Assembly: GCF_900113615.1 (NCBI RefSeq)
Contig: NZ_FOPZ01000008.1
Coordinates: 1-64,000 of the forward strand
DNA: 64,000 bases
Source of the DNA: Halorubrum aquaticum
Lineage (GTDB): Archaea; Halobacteriota; Halobacteria; Halobacteriales; Haloferacaceae
Reading direction: 5' to 3'
In this document: positions 48,947 through 57,578 of the stretch, piece after piece
Layout of the letters: each line of letters starts with the position of its first letter
How positions within the stretch are numbered: the first letter of the stretch is position 1
Position numbers and translations under genes: made by a program
The notes under the pieces: model-generated
What the model saw: only the letters and a program-made list of their open reading frames with translations
Databases searched by the model: none
What the model was told of the DNA's origin: nothing

Positions 48947-49747
48947 ATGCCACCGATCGATCTCGACCTCGGGCTCGGAACGTCCGGACTCGACGACCCC
49001 GCGGAGTGTACGGAAACCGTCGTGACCGCGCTCGAGGCCGGCTACCGCCACGTCGACACCGCACAGATGTACGACAACGAGGCGGCGGTCGGCGAGGGGA
49101 TCGCGAGGGCCGACGTCGACCGCGACGACGTCGTCGTCGCCACGAAGGTACACCCGTCGAACCTCGCGCCCGAGGACGCCCGGGAGACGGCCCACGAGAG
49201 CCTCGATCGGCTCGGTCTGGTTCGCGTCGACCTCCTGTACGTCCACTGGCCCACGCGGGCGTACGACGCGGAGACGACCCTCCCGGTCTTCGACGAGCTC
49301 CGCGAGGAGGGAGTCACCGACCACGTCGCCGTCTCGAACTTCACGCCCGACCTGCTCCGTGAGGCCCGAGCGATCCTCGAGTCGCCGATCGCGGCCCACC
49401 AGGTCGAGTGTCATCCGCGGTTCCAGCAGCCGGCCCTTCGAGAACTGGCCGCCGAGTTCGACCACCACCTCGTCGGCTACTCGCCGCTCGGCGGCGGCGA
49501 ACTGCTCGACGACTCGACGCTCGCGGCGGTGGCGGAGCGGAACGGGACTTCGACGGCGGTCGTCGCGCTCGCGTGGGCGCTCGAGCGCGACGTGGTCCCG
49601 ATCCCGAAGTCGACCGGGGACCACGTGACCGAGAACCTCGAGGCGCTGGAACTCGACCTCACCGAGGAGGACCTCGCGGCGATCGACGGGATGGCCGGCG
49701 GAGCGCGGACGATCGACCCCGACGACGCGGCGTGGAACCGGGAGTAA
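48947..49747 (+). CDS. Aldo/keto reductase
   Basis: A 266-residue (beta/alpha)8 NADPH-dependent reductase. Catalytic Asp, Tyr, Lys and His are in GYRHVDTAQMYDNEAAVGEG, VVVATKVHP and LLYVHWP. VAVSNFTPDLL, then PIPKSTGDHVTEN at the cofactor site, follow. The substrate is unknown, possibly 2,5-diketogluconate- or methylglyoxal-like carbonyls. A GGGCTTTTCAC element lies about 30 bases before the ATG. Confidence 0.92.
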   Translation: MPPIDLDLGLGTSGLDDPAECTETVVTALEAGYRHVDTAQMYDNEAAVGEGIARADVDRDDVVVATKVHPSNLAPEDARETAHESLDRLGLVRVDLLYVHWPTRAYDAETTLPVFDELREEGVTDHVAVSNFTPDLLREARAILESPIAAHQVECHPRFQQPALRELAAEFDHHLVGYSPLGGGELLDDSTLAAVAERNGTSTAVVALAWALERDVVPIPKSTGDHVTENLEALELDLTEEDLAAIDGMAGGARTIDPDDAAWNRE

Positions 49748-49813
49748 CGAGGAGAGGGGCCATCCCTTTCCAGTAGCCGGGTCGGCTCCTCGGGTCGCCC
49801 CCCTCCGGATCGT

Positions 49814-50167
49814 TCATTCGGACCGTTCGAGCCGTTCCCGTCGGTGTTCGAACTCCTCGTCGGTGATCTCACCGCGGGCGTAGCGCTCACGGAGCACCGA
49901 TGGCGCTCGTGTCTCCTCCTCCCTAGACGCTCGATCAAGGAGCGACCGGGCGAGGAAGAACGGGACGGCGATCAGGAGTCCCATCCAGAGGAGTCCCCAG
50001 AGGCCCATTCCACCGCCGAAGAGCCCCCAACCGCCGCCCATCATACCGCCGCCGTAGCCACCGCCGCCGTGAGCGGCAGCGGTACCCGTTGCCGTAACCA
50101 GCAGCGGAACGCCGAGCATCACGATTCGACGAGTCGTCCGTTCGAGAGCGTTGGTGTCGTATGTCAT
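49814..50167 (-). CDS. Gly/Met-rich membrane protein with SHOCT domain
   Basis: A 117-residue protein. A signal-like or first helix (RIVMLGVPLLVTATGTAAAH) is followed by HGGGGYGGGMMGGGWGLFGG, a second helix (LWGLLWMGLLIAVPFFLA) and a C-terminal SHOCT motif (VLRERYARGEITDEEFEHRR). SHOCT is a short domain found at protein ends that probably mediates oligomerisation. The Met/His/Gly-rich loop facing outside suggests metal contact. It shares its direction with the next two genes. Confidence 0.82.
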   Translation of the reverse strand: MTYDTNALERTTRRIVMLGVPLLVTATGTAAAHGGGGYGGGMMGGGWGLFGGGMGLWGLLWMGLLIAVPFFLARSLLDRASREEETRAPSVLRERYARGEITDEEFEHRRERLERSE

Positions 50168-50231
50168 TGTGATCGTTTGTTGGATGGTTCGTGTGTCCGT
50201 CGTGCCGAACGAGTGCCCCGGACGGGGATCG

Positions 50232-50549
50232 TTAGCAGCCGTGCCTCCGTCCGTTCATCCCGACCGTGGTGTGATCGTCGTCCGTCATGTCCTGGGCCGT
50301 TTCATCGACAGTCACACCCATGTGCGATCCCATCTCGTCAACGGCATCCGGTCCCATGTGGTCGGTCATGTGACCGTCCATCCAGGCCGCCCAGTCCGCC
50401 GTATCACCATCGACTGGCATCCCTTCAGCTGCCGTCTCGTTCCCCTGGGCCGGTTCGTCACCGTGTGCGCTAACTACCGGGGCGGCGAACGCGAGGCCGA
50501 CGATCGCGAGCGCCACCACCAGCCATCGTCCGAGGTTTCGGTTGGTCAT
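50232..50549 (-). CDS. Secreted Met/His/Asp-rich protein
   Basis: A 105-residue protein with a Sec-like signal (LVVALAIVGLAFAAPVVSAH). The mature part has WMDGHMTDHMGPDAVDEMGS and a terminal HTTVGMNGRRHGC, so it is rich in Met, His and acidic residues with one Cys at the end. The pattern resembles copper- or silver-binding periplasmic proteins but no family is certain. Its ATG is preceded by an inverted repeat at 50616. Confidence 0.72.
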   Translation of the reverse strand: MTNRNLGRWLVVALAIVGLAFAAPVVSAHGDEPAQGNETAAEGMPVDGDTADWAAWMDGHMTDHMGPDAVDEMGSHMGVTVDETAQDMTDDDHTTVGMNGRRHGC

Positions 50550-50615
50550 CGTCTTTCGCCTCAGGTAGTCATACGGTGGGTTCGGGGTTATCGCCGAGGG
50601 TGAAAACTCAACGAT

Positions 50616-50636
50616 TAGACCGTCCTAGAACGTCTA
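50616..50636. promoter_or_regulatory. Inverted repeat upstream of the Met-rich protein gene
   Basis: TAGAC (50616-50620) and GTCTA (50632-50636) with CCTAG between them, in a locally AT-richer gap. A further ATTCTAAC follows. A candidate site for the membrane-anchored regulator encoded at 50730. Confidence 0.35.
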
Positions 50637-50729
50637 TGATCTATTCTAACCGTTTCGTTCCACGGAGATCGTTCATACCTCTCGAATTCGAGAGGATGGG
50701 TGTCCAACAGCTGGCCGCCATCGTCTCGG

Positions 50730-51317
50730 CTACTGCTGTTGAAGGTCCTCACTCGGATACACGCGGTAGGTCCGGCCCTGTCGTTCCCGGTACAGCAGCC
50801 CGCGCTTTTCGAGTGAACTCACGGTCTGACTCACCTTACTCTTCGAGAAATCGGACCGGTCCCGGAGTTCGATCTGTGTGATACCGGGGGAGTTCAGGAC
50901 CGGCTCGAGGACGCGCCGTTCGTCGTCCGGCAAGAGATCGAGAACACGCGCCCGCGGGTCCGATTCGGGATCGAGCGACTTCGATCGTGAGTTCTCGCCA
51001 CCCATCGACGCAGTCGTCTCCGTCGACGTCGGATCGGGATCGATACGCTCCGCCGAGTCGGTCGCTTCCGAGTCGGTGAGGTCCCCTCGGACCACGAGAT
51101 AGACGCCGCCGATACCGCCCACAACCAGCAGGGTTCCAACCGCGTACCAGAGTGGGTCCGGTCCGTGCATCGTCCCCATGGACGAGTCCATCATCGAACC
51201 CATCGACTGCTCGAAGGCGCGACGGCGTCGATAGGCCCGCCAACCGAGCGCCCCGCCGACCGAGAGGACGAACCCGAGGAACACACCGACGACCGTGTCC
51301 GCGCGACGTCGATTCAT
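50730..51317 (-). CDS. Membrane-anchored winged-helix regulator with Met-rich loop
   Basis: A 195-residue protein. Helix one (TVVGVFLGFVLSVGGALGW) and helix two (LWYAVGTLLVVGGIGGVYLV) flank an outside loop MGSMMDSSMGTMHG. A winged helix follows at about 125-190 (LPDDERRVLEPVLNSPG, SDFSKSKVSQTVSSLEKRG). This is the haloarchaeal membrane-HTH layout (DUF7343-like). The Met loop could sense copper outside and act on the nearby promoters (inference). Confidence 0.8.
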   Translation of the reverse strand: MNRRRADTVVGVFLGFVLSVGGALGWRAYRRRRAFEQSMGSMMDSSMGTMHGPDPLWYAVGTLLVVGGIGGVYLVVRGDLTDSEATDSAERIDPDPTSTETTASMGGENSRSKSLDPESDPRARVLDLLPDDERRVLEPVLNSPGITQIELRDRSDFSKSKVSQTVSSLEKRGLLYRERQGRTYRVYPSEDLQQQ

Positions 51318-51493
51318 GTGACGGCCCCCCGCTGCGAGATCTGACTGCTCATACCCCCGGTTCGGACGCGGCGGGTGTGACGATTGCGGATCGAAACGGC
51401 GATGCGACGTCGTCCACGGCGAACGAACCGCGGGACGGCATGAGCGGTCACGGTCGTGATCGCCGCGTGAATCCAGTGGGCTTCGTTCGACAT
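51314..51493 (-). CDS. Possible small basic ORF coupled to the membrane regulator
   Basis: A 59-codon ORF (MSNEAHWIHAAITTVTAHAV then Arg-rich) whose TGA overlaps the ATG of the regulator gene at 51317 (ATGA). The overlap is the only support; the sequence has no motif and the basic composition is unlike haloarchaeal proteins. It might be a decayed gene end or chance. An in-frame ATG also lies at 51532. Confidence 0.25.
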   Translation of the reverse strand: MSNEAHWIHAAITTVTAHAVPRFVRRGRRRIAVSIRNRHTRRVRTGGMSSQISQRGAVT

Positions 51494-51524
51494 ACCGGAG
51501 ACTGGGTCACCGAGAGGTGGTATG

Positions 51525-52571
51525 CTACTCACCTGCCGCCGCGAGCCGCGCGTCGAGCTCCGCGTCGATCCGGTCGACGAGGTCGTCCATCGGCTCGTCG
51601 AGGTACGTCACCCACTGGTCGAGAAACCCCGAACGGCCGAGGACCCGGACGACCCGATACACCGGCTGTCGCTCCGTGAACCCCTCGGGGAGGTCGCCGG
51701 CGCGGTCGCGGTATCCCCGGTACACCGCCTCGCCGAACCGTTCCGGGCCCTCGTAGTCGAAGCCGTTACAGAGCTGGTCGCGCGCGCGGACCAGATCGCG
51801 GGCGGGGTCCCCGACGTGCGCGAGCTCCCAGTCGAGAAGACCCACGCCGGGGTCGCCAGCCGCGCCGGCCGCAGCCGCCGCACTCGCCTCACCCGCCGCG
51901 CCGCCGTCGTCCTCCGCGAGGAACGCGTTCGGTGGCGCGACGTCACCGTGGAGCAGCGCCGCGGGCGCGCCGTCGAGGAGCGCCCGGTTCGACTCGACGC
52001 AGTCGATGACGGCGTCGAAGTGGCGGGCGAGCCGATCGGTCGTGCCGATCTCGCGGGTGTACTCGATCGTCGCGAGCAGCGTGTCGGTCCACGAGGCCGT
52101 CGCCACGTCGAGTTCGGGAGGATCCCCGACACCCCCCGCGTCCCCACCTCCGCCACGGATCTCGCCGTGGCTCTCGAACCGCTCCGCGTGGAGGGTCGCG
52201 AGCGCCTCGCCGACGCGATACGACAGCGCCTCGCGTCGGTCGTCGTCCGCTTCCTCGAGGACCTCGTGGAGGTCACGTCCCGGGGCCGGCGCGGTCGCGA
52301 GGTACGGCACCTGCGCGTCCGGATCGGCGGCGACGACCGCCGGAACCGGGATCGGCCGTCGGGCGGAGACGTACTCCAGGACCGCGCGTTCGCGGGCGAT
52401 CCGGCTCCCGTCGCCCGCGATCGCGACCTTGAGGTACGCGCGGCCGCCGTCGGCGAAGTCGACGCCGACGGTCTCGTTGCCGCCGTTCCAGGAGGGTCCG
52501 ACGCCGACGAGCCCCTCGACCGACCTGTCCGGAAAGGCGGCGGCGAGGGCCGTCTCGACGGACGCGTCCAT
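51525..52571 (-). CDS. APH-fold phosphotransferase
   Basis: A 348-residue protein of the aminoglycoside-phosphotransferase/choline-kinase fold. LLHGDVAPPNAFL is Brenner's motif with catalytic Asp and the metal Asn; LLDWELAHVGDPARDL is the following DFG-like segment. The N-lobe is AYLKVAI with the ATP Lys. The Ala-rich insert (GEASAAAAAGAAG) is a linker. Substrate unknown; families like this often phosphorylate sugars or small alcohols rather than antibiotics. Confidence 0.87.
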   Translation of the reverse strand: MDASVETALAAAFPDRSVEGLVGVGPSWNGGNETVGVDFADGGRAYLKVAIAGDGSRIARERAVLEYVSARRPIPVPAVVAADPDAQVPYLATAPAPGRDLHEVLEEADDDRREALSYRVGEALATLHAERFESHGEIRGGGGDAGGVGDPPELDVATASWTDTLLATIEYTREIGTTDRLARHFDAVIDCVESNRALLDGAPAALLHGDVAPPNAFLAEDDGGAAGEASAAAAAGAAGDPGVGLLDWELAHVGDPARDLVRARDQLCNGFDYEGPERFGEAVYRGYRDRAGDLPEGFTERQPVYRVVRVLGRSGFLDQWVTYLDEPMDDLVDRIDAELDARLAAAGE

Positions 52572-52701
52572 GCCACCGCTGGCCGGGCGTCGGGAAAAAG
52601 CGTTCCGCCCGACGCCACTCGGGGCGTGAACCGGACGGTCACGATCTCACGGTCCCGGATCGACCGACAGCGTCATACGCGCCGCGCGAGTCTCGTGTTC
52701 G

Positions 52702-54837
52702 ATGACTGGCTCGGACGACGGTCGGCGGGTGACCTTCGAGACGGCGGGCGAGACGCTGTACGTCCGCGACGTGCTCGAGGACGAACGGCTCGCGCTCCGG
52801 TTCGACCGGGAGCCGGACCCGCGGCCCGCGCTCACGGACCTGTTCGCGCTCCCCGTCGACCGGGCGGTGAGTTTCGAGGCGGAGTCGGTGTCGATCCCGG
52901 CGTACTCGCTGGTGAGCGTCCGGGAGTCCGGCGGCGAGTTCGTCGCCGACCTCACCGACGACCTCACGCTTCCGCGCGGGTCCTACTGTTTCGACGTCGT
53001 CGGGGTGACGAAGGCGTTCGTCCGCGCGGTCGACGTCGAGGTCTCGGCGACCGGGATGGCCGACGGCGGGGCCGTCGAGATCGAGTTCGACGGATCGACG
53101 ACCGTGACCGTCGGCGGGCGGTCGCTTCACACCCGCCCGGAGGCGACGATGACGGTCCCCGACGACCCGCACGCGCTGATGACGGCGGTGTCGGCGCTCG
53201 GCTCGTCGATCGCCGAGCAGTCGCCGGAGCGGTCCTGGCCCACGCTTCGCGGGTATCCACCGCGGATCGAGCGTGGGGACGAACTCGACGTCCCCGAACG
53301 CCTCGAGACCCCGGACACCGGCGTCGAGATCGCGGTTCCGGCGACGTACGCGGACGTCTACAGGATCGCGCCGCTGGCGTACTACCTCGGCTCGACCGTC
53401 GTGTCCGGCACCGATCCGGAGATCCGGCTCGAGACCGGGTACGTCGAACCGCTGCCGACCGAGGGAGTCGCGCTCGAACGCCGGGTCTCGGAGGTCCTCG
53501 GGACGACGCTGTTTCTGGACTCGCTGGCCCGGACGGAGGGGTACGTCCCCTCCGAGCGGTACGAGTACGAGGCGGTCGGCGGGGATCTGCCGTTCTACCC
53601 GCCGAATCTGGCCGACCGCTCGACGAGCGACCGACTGATGGAGTACCTCGAGGTCGACCCGGAGACGATCGGGCCGTCCCTCCCCGACTGGCCGACGACC
53701 GCGGTCCTCCGGCCGGGCCCGTCCGGGATGGAACTGCTCGGTCACCTCGCGCACCTGCTCGCGCCGATCCGGGTTCGCGGATCGCCGGTGACGGGAACGG
53801 CGTCGGGACCCGACGACCGGGGACGTGCCGCCGATCCCGACCCGCCGATCGCGGCCGGGACCTCGCCGTCGCTCGCGGTCGCGGAGGGGACGCCGAGCCC
53901 GGACGACGCCCCGCTGCCCACCGGGACCGCCGCCCTGAGCGTCGCCGGGTACGAGAACGGCCTCTCCCGGTCCCGACCGACGAAGGGCGACCTCCGGGTG
54001 GCGTTCGCGGCGGACTCGGACGAGCGAGCCCGAGTCATCGAGCGGGCGATGACGGAGCCGGAGCCGCCCGACGGGGTCGACGCGTGGGAGGTGTCCGTCC
54101 GCCCGACTCGCGAGGAGTTCCGCGGTCTGCTCGCCGACCCGAGCGTCGGCCTGTGTCTGTGTTCGCTTCCGACCGACGGGAGCCGCGTCGCCTGCGCCGA
54201 CGGCGTCGTCGACGTCGCGGACCTCGAGACCGTGCCGACGACGACGGCGTTCGAGCACGCCGGTCGCGTCGCGCCGGCCGCCGCGTCGGTGGAGGTCGGC
54301 TCGCTCGGGTCGATCGCCGTCGACGGCGCGCTCGGAGCGTCCCGGCTCCGGACGCTCGTCGGGCTGCTCGCGACCGCGACGCCGCTCGCGGCGAGCGTCG
54401 CGCTCGCGCGGGTCCGTGAGGTCACGGACGTCCGTCTCGCCGGGGACCCGTCGGTCATCGCGGTCACGCCGGAACGGGCGGGCGCACAGGGGGTGGTTCG
54501 GATCCGGTCCGTCTCCGAGACGGAACACGCCGTTTCGTGGCGGTCGCTCCCGTCGGTCGACGCGCGGGTCGGAACGGAGTACCATCCGCTCTTCGAGTGG
54601 GCGGACACCGTCCCGGAGCTCATCGGCGCGGACCGCGAGGGGCCGCGACCGCTCTCGACCGCGGAGGTCCTCGAGCTCGTCCCCGAGCCCGACAGCGTCG
54701 TCGACCTCAACGGGACGGTCGTCTTCGAACGCGACGAGACATCCGAGGCCGACGTGCGGCGGTCCGCCCGCCGGGCGCTCGCCGAGCGGTCGACGCCCCC
54801 GGAGGACGGGGTCTCCGTGGGGTTTGACGAGGGCTGA
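52702..54837 (+). CDS. Large haloarchaeal protein, possibly a degenerate CHAT-fold protein
   Basis: A 711-residue soluble protein. The N-terminal 175 residues look like beta-rich modules (LPRGSYCFDVVGVTKAFVRA). The middle (190-345) includes YADVYRIAPLAYYLGSTVV. The last 300 residues recall haloarchaeal CHAT (caspase-like) proteins: REEFRGLLADPSVGLCLCSL, then ACADGVVDVADLETV. Where relatives have the catalytic His (a HYxGH-like site) it reads LCLCSL (484-489), and where they have the Cys (LNAC) it reads FEHAG (517-521). If the match is right, both catalytic residues are gone. Unknown function otherwise. Confidence 0.5.
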   Translation: MTGSDDGRRVTFETAGETLYVRDVLEDERLALRFDREPDPRPALTDLFALPVDRAVSFEAESVSIPAYSLVSVRESGGEFVADLTDDLTLPRGSYCFDVVGVTKAFVRAVDVEVSATGMADGGAVEIEFDGSTTVTVGGRSLHTRPEATMTVPDDPHALMTAVSALGSSIAEQSPERSWPTLRGYPPRIERGDELDVPERLETPDTGVEIAVPATYADVYRIAPLAYYLGSTVVSGTDPEIRLETGYVEPLPTEGVALERRVSEVLGTTLFLDSLARTEGYVPSERYEYEAVGGDLPFYPPNLADRSTSDRLMEYLEVDPETIGPSLPDWPTTAVLRPGPSGMELLGHLAHLLAPIRVRGSPVTGTASGPDDRGRAADPDPPIAAGTSPSLAVAEGTPSPDDAPLPTGTAALSVAGYENGLSRSRPTKGDLRVAFAADSDERARVIERAMTEPEPPDGVDAWEVSVRPTREEFRGLLADPSVGLCLCSLPTDGSRVACADGVVDVADLETVPTTTAFEHAGRVAPAAASVEVGSLGSIAVDGALGASRLRTLVGLLATATPLAASVALARVREVTDVRLAGDPSVIAVTPERAGAQGVVRIRSVSETEHAVSWRSLPSVDARVGTEYHPLFEWADTVPELIGADREGPRPLSTAEVLELVPEPDSVVDLNGTVVFERDETSEADVRRSARRALAERSTPPEDGVSVGFDEG

Positions 54838-54946
54838 ACCGGAACGCGACCCGTCCCGCGGGCATCCCCCGGCGTCCCGTCAGGGTCCTCTCGGCGTCCC
54901 GGAGTCCGACCGTGCGCTTTTGAACCCGAGCGACGAACTCCCGGAC

Positions 54947-55096
54947 GTGCCCCAGATACACCTCGACGAGTCGACCGTCGAACGGCTCGACGCGCTCCGG
55001 ACGGACGACGAGGAGTACGGCGAGATCGTGAACGAGCTCATCGACATCAACGAGGCCGAGGAGCTGGCGCCGTTCCGCGGCAGCGACGTGGAGTAG
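54947..55096 (+). CDS. 49-residue antitoxin-like small protein
   Basis: A GTG-started protein (MPQIHLDESTVERLDALRTD, then EEYGEIVNELIDINEAEEL), predicted mostly helical after a first strand. It resembles a family of tiny haloarchaeal proteins (DUF7557 by recollection) with the look of ribbon-helix-helix antitoxins. No toxin gene is adjacent. The start is set by a CTTTTGAA box at 54916-54923, about 25 bases upstream. Confidence 0.7.
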   Translation: MPQIHLDESTVERLDALRTDDEEYGEIVNELIDINEAEELAPFRGSDVE

Positions 55097-55210
55097 CGTT
55101 CCGGACCGGGACCGACCCGGACGCCACCCGTCCGCCTCATACGCGACCGCTCCCCACCCTTCGACCGTCGAACGCGCGGTTTAACCGTCCAGACCCACGA
55201 TCCGATCGAC

Positions 55211-56251
55211 ATGAGCGGGTCCACGGAGGGCGACCTCACCAAGACGGGGATGTCGCTGAAACACGACCGAGAGTGGGACTACGAACTCGACCGGATCGTC
55301 GAGGCCATCGAGGAGCGCGACGCCAGCAAGGTCGGCCTCCAGTTCCCGGAGGGGCTCAAACGGCGCGGTCCGAAAGTCGCCGACGACCTCCGGGAGGCCG
55401 CCCCCGACGACGTGACGTTCATGCTGTCGGGCCAGCCGTGTTACGGCGCGTGCGACCTCGACACGTACCTGATGCGCCGGACCGACGTGTTCGTCCACTT
55501 CGGTCACACGCCGATGAAGGAGTCCGACAGCATCGTCTACGTGCCGCTGTTCTCGAACGTCGACCCCTTCCCGATCATGGAGGAGTCGCTCGAGGAGCTG
55601 CCCGACCCCGAGGAGGACCCCGACGTGGGGCTCGTCACGACGGCCCAGCACATGAACCGCTTCGAGGAGATGACCGACTGGCTCGAGGAGCGCGGCTACG
55701 AGGTCCACACCCGCCGGGGCGACGACCGGCTCACGAAGGAGGGGCAGGTGCTCGGCTGTAACTACGCCTCCGCGGACATCCCCGCCGACCAGGTCCTGTA
55801 CGTCGGCGGCGGCAAGTTCCACCCGGTCGGGCTCGCGATGGAACACCCCGAGAAGACGGTCGTCATCGCCGACCCCGTCAACAACGCGGTGTCGATCGCC
55901 GAACACGACCAGTTCCTCAAACAGCGGTACGCCTCGGTTCACAAGGCGATGGACGCCGAGAAGTGGGGCGTCATCTTCTGTACGAAGATCGGCCAGGGCC
56001 GCTGGGAGACCGCCCAGGAGATCGTCGAGAACAACGACGACGCCTACCTCATCACGATGGACGAGGTGACGCCGGACCGCCTGCGGAACTTCGACATGGA
56101 CGCGTTCGTCAACACCGGCTGTCCCCGGATCACCACCGACGACGGCCCCCGGTTCCACAAGCCCATGTTGACGCCGGGCGAGTACGAGGCCGCGATCGGC
56201 GAGCGACCGCTCGACCAGATCGAGTTCGACACGTTCCACGACACCTGGTAG
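55211..56251 (+). CDS. dph2: Diphthamide biosynthesis enzyme Dph2
   Basis: A 346-residue radical-SAM-like enzyme that starts the modification of a His in elongation factor 2 to diphthamide. The three iron-sulfur cysteines, one per domain, are Cys81 (YGACDLD), Cys183 (VLGCNYAS) and Cys304 (NTGCPRI). GLQFPEGLKRRG and KTVVIADPVNN are further signatures. The archaeal enzyme is a homodimer. A GGTTTAAC box lies about 25 bases before the ATG. It stands alone here. Confidence 0.97.
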   Translation: MSGSTEGDLTKTGMSLKHDREWDYELDRIVEAIEERDASKVGLQFPEGLKRRGPKVADDLREAAPDDVTFMLSGQPCYGACDLDTYLMRRTDVFVHFGHTPMKESDSIVYVPLFSNVDPFPIMEESLEELPDPEEDPDVGLVTTAQHMNRFEEMTDWLEERGYEVHTRRGDDRLTKEGQVLGCNYASADIPADQVLYVGGGKFHPVGLAMEHPEKTVVIADPVNNAVSIAEHDQFLKQRYASVHKAMDAEKWGVIFCTKIGQGRWETAQEIVENNDDAYLITMDEVTPDRLRNFDMDAFVNTGCPRITTDDGPRFHKPMLTPGEYEAAIGERPLDQIEFDTFHDTW

Positions 56252-56272
56252 GCGGCCGCCCCGACCGACCCG

Positions 56273-56431
56273 TCACTCGAATCCCGGCGGGTCGTGGTCG
56301 TCCCGGAGGAAGTAACTGTCCGCGTCGGGGTCGAAGTACACCTGTAGTGCCCGGATCGACCCGGCGAACGCGGCGAACGCCACCAGTCCGAACCCGACGA
56401 CGCCGTAGAGGAGGACTATCGCGATCGACAT
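56273..56431 (-). CDS. 52-residue single-helix membrane protein
   Basis: A short ORF: one transmembrane helix (MSIAIVLLYGVVGFGLVAFA) followed by a basic stop-transfer SIRALQ and an acidic tail ending DDHDPPGFE. A GAAAAAATG element at 56458-56466 lies about 30 bases upstream, giving a leaderless start. It is convergent with dph2. Function unknown. The size excludes it from most gene lists. Confidence 0.6.
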   Translation of the reverse strand: MSIAIVLLYGVVGFGLVAFAAFAGSIRALQVYFDPDADSYFLRDDHDPPGFE

Positions 56432-56477
56432 CGGGTCGACTTCTCGGTCGAGCCGATCATTTTTTCCGCCGATCCGG

Positions 56478-56981
56478 TCACGGGCCCGGTCCCGTCTCCG
56501 TGACGGCCCGTTCGGCGTACTCCGCCGCGGCCGCCGGCGAGTCGACCGCCTCCACGCCCTCCACGTCGTGGGTGTCGAGTCCGGCCACCGGTCGCCCGTG
56601 CGCGAGCGCGAGGCCGATCTCCGAGAGCGTCCCCGGACCGCCGTTCACCGCGATCGCGGCGTCGCCATTCATCACGACGAGCGCGTTGCGCGCGTGACCC
56701 AGCCCGGTCGCGATGGGGGTCGTGACGTGCGGGTTCGCGTCCGTCCGCCGGTCGGTCGGGAGGATCCCGATCGTCTCGACCCCGTCTCCTGGCTCGGCCT
56801 CGTCTCCAGTCTCGCTCCCGTCTCCCCCCTCGCGAGCGCCACGACACACCGCCTCCATCACGCCGCCGAGGCCGCCGCAGACGACGGTGTGGCCGCGTTC
56901 TGCGAGTTCGATCCCCAACTCCTCCGCGACCGCGGCCGTGTCCGGCGGAATCGAGCTTCCTCCGATGACGCTCACGCGCAT
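56478..56981 (-). CDS. LOG-like Rossmann protein (TIGR00725 type)
   Basis: A 167-residue protein of the lysine-decarboxylase-like/LOG fold: VSVIGGS at the start, VVCGGLGGVMEAVCRGA as the first glycine loop, and NGGPGTLSEIGLALAHG as the second. In LOG enzymes, which make cytokinin-type nucleotides or hydrolyse AMP derivatives, the second loop reads PGGxGTxxE; here the first residue is Asn, as in the smaller TIGR00725 group. An acidic insert (about 55-68) is haloarchaeal. ATG 56981 follows a GTTTTTGTG promoter. Confidence 0.82.
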   Translation of the reverse strand: MRVSVIGGSSIPPDTAAVAEELGIELAERGHTVVCGGLGGVMEAVCRGAREGGDGSETGDEAEPGDGVETIGILPTDRRTDANPHVTTPIATGLGHARNALVVMNGDAAIAVNGGPGTLSEIGLALAHGRPVAGLDTHDVEGVEAVDSPAAAAEYAERAVTETGPGP

Positions 56982-57100
56982 GTCGGAACTCCCCCGCGGA
57001 GGCACAAAAACCGGCGGTTTCACCGGACCGCCTCGATCGGCGTCGGCCGCGTCACTCCGGCCCGATCGGCACGGGGTCGTCGACCGGGCACGCGACGCGA

Positions 57101-57517
57101 CTACGAGTCGACTACCCTGATCTCGACGTCGTGGACGCCGTCGCGGAGCGTCGCCCGTTCGACCTCGCGAAGCTCCTCCGCGGTCGCGTCGACCGTCGCG
57201 AAGTGGTTGCCGGCGAGTTCGCCCGCGGGACTCTTGAAGCAGGTCGGTCCGCAGGGGAGGAGGATCTCCTGTTCGTTCCGATACCCCGGGTACAACAGGA
57301 GGTCGCCGCGCGACGGATAGACCGTGTGGTTCTCCCGGGGGATCTCCGGGAGGTCGATCTCGTCGATGTTGATCCAGGTGGCGATACCGCTCCAGCGAAC
57401 GTGCATGAGCTCCGACTCCAGCGGCAGGAACTCGCGAACCGCCGCGACCGACTCGGGCGCTCGATCCTCGTGGAGTTCGGCCGTGAACGTGGTTCCGTCG
57501 ATGTCGATCTCTATCAT
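57101..57517 (-). CDS. DUF3830/cyclophilin-like protein
   Basis: A 138-residue cyclophilin-like beta-barrel of the DUF3830 type: MIEIDIDGTTFTAELHEDRA at the N-terminus, HVRWSGIATWI in the middle and YPSRGDLLLYPGYRNEQEIL after it. These proteins often lie next to hydantoinase or amidohydrolase genes, as here (M20 hydrolase 61 bases upstream on the same strand). It may be a binding or cis-trans isomerase-like partner, but no activity has been assigned. Confidence 0.78.
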   Translation of the reverse strand: MIEIDIDGTTFTAELHEDRAPESVAAVREFLPLESELMHVRWSGIATWINIDEIDLPEIPRENHTVYPSRGDLLLYPGYRNEQEILLPCGPTCFKSPAGELAGNHFATVDATAEELREVERATLRDGVHDVEIRVVDS

Positions 57518-57578
57518 GGGTAGTTCGTGTCGTGTGTGCTGTCGGCGTCGCCGATCTTAACGGTGTCGTCGCCGTCGG

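Noticed and set aside
54838-55096. Toxin-antitoxin pair involving the 49-residue protein
   Set aside because: No toxin-like gene borders it; the upstream large gene has its own promoter distance and no toxin motif.
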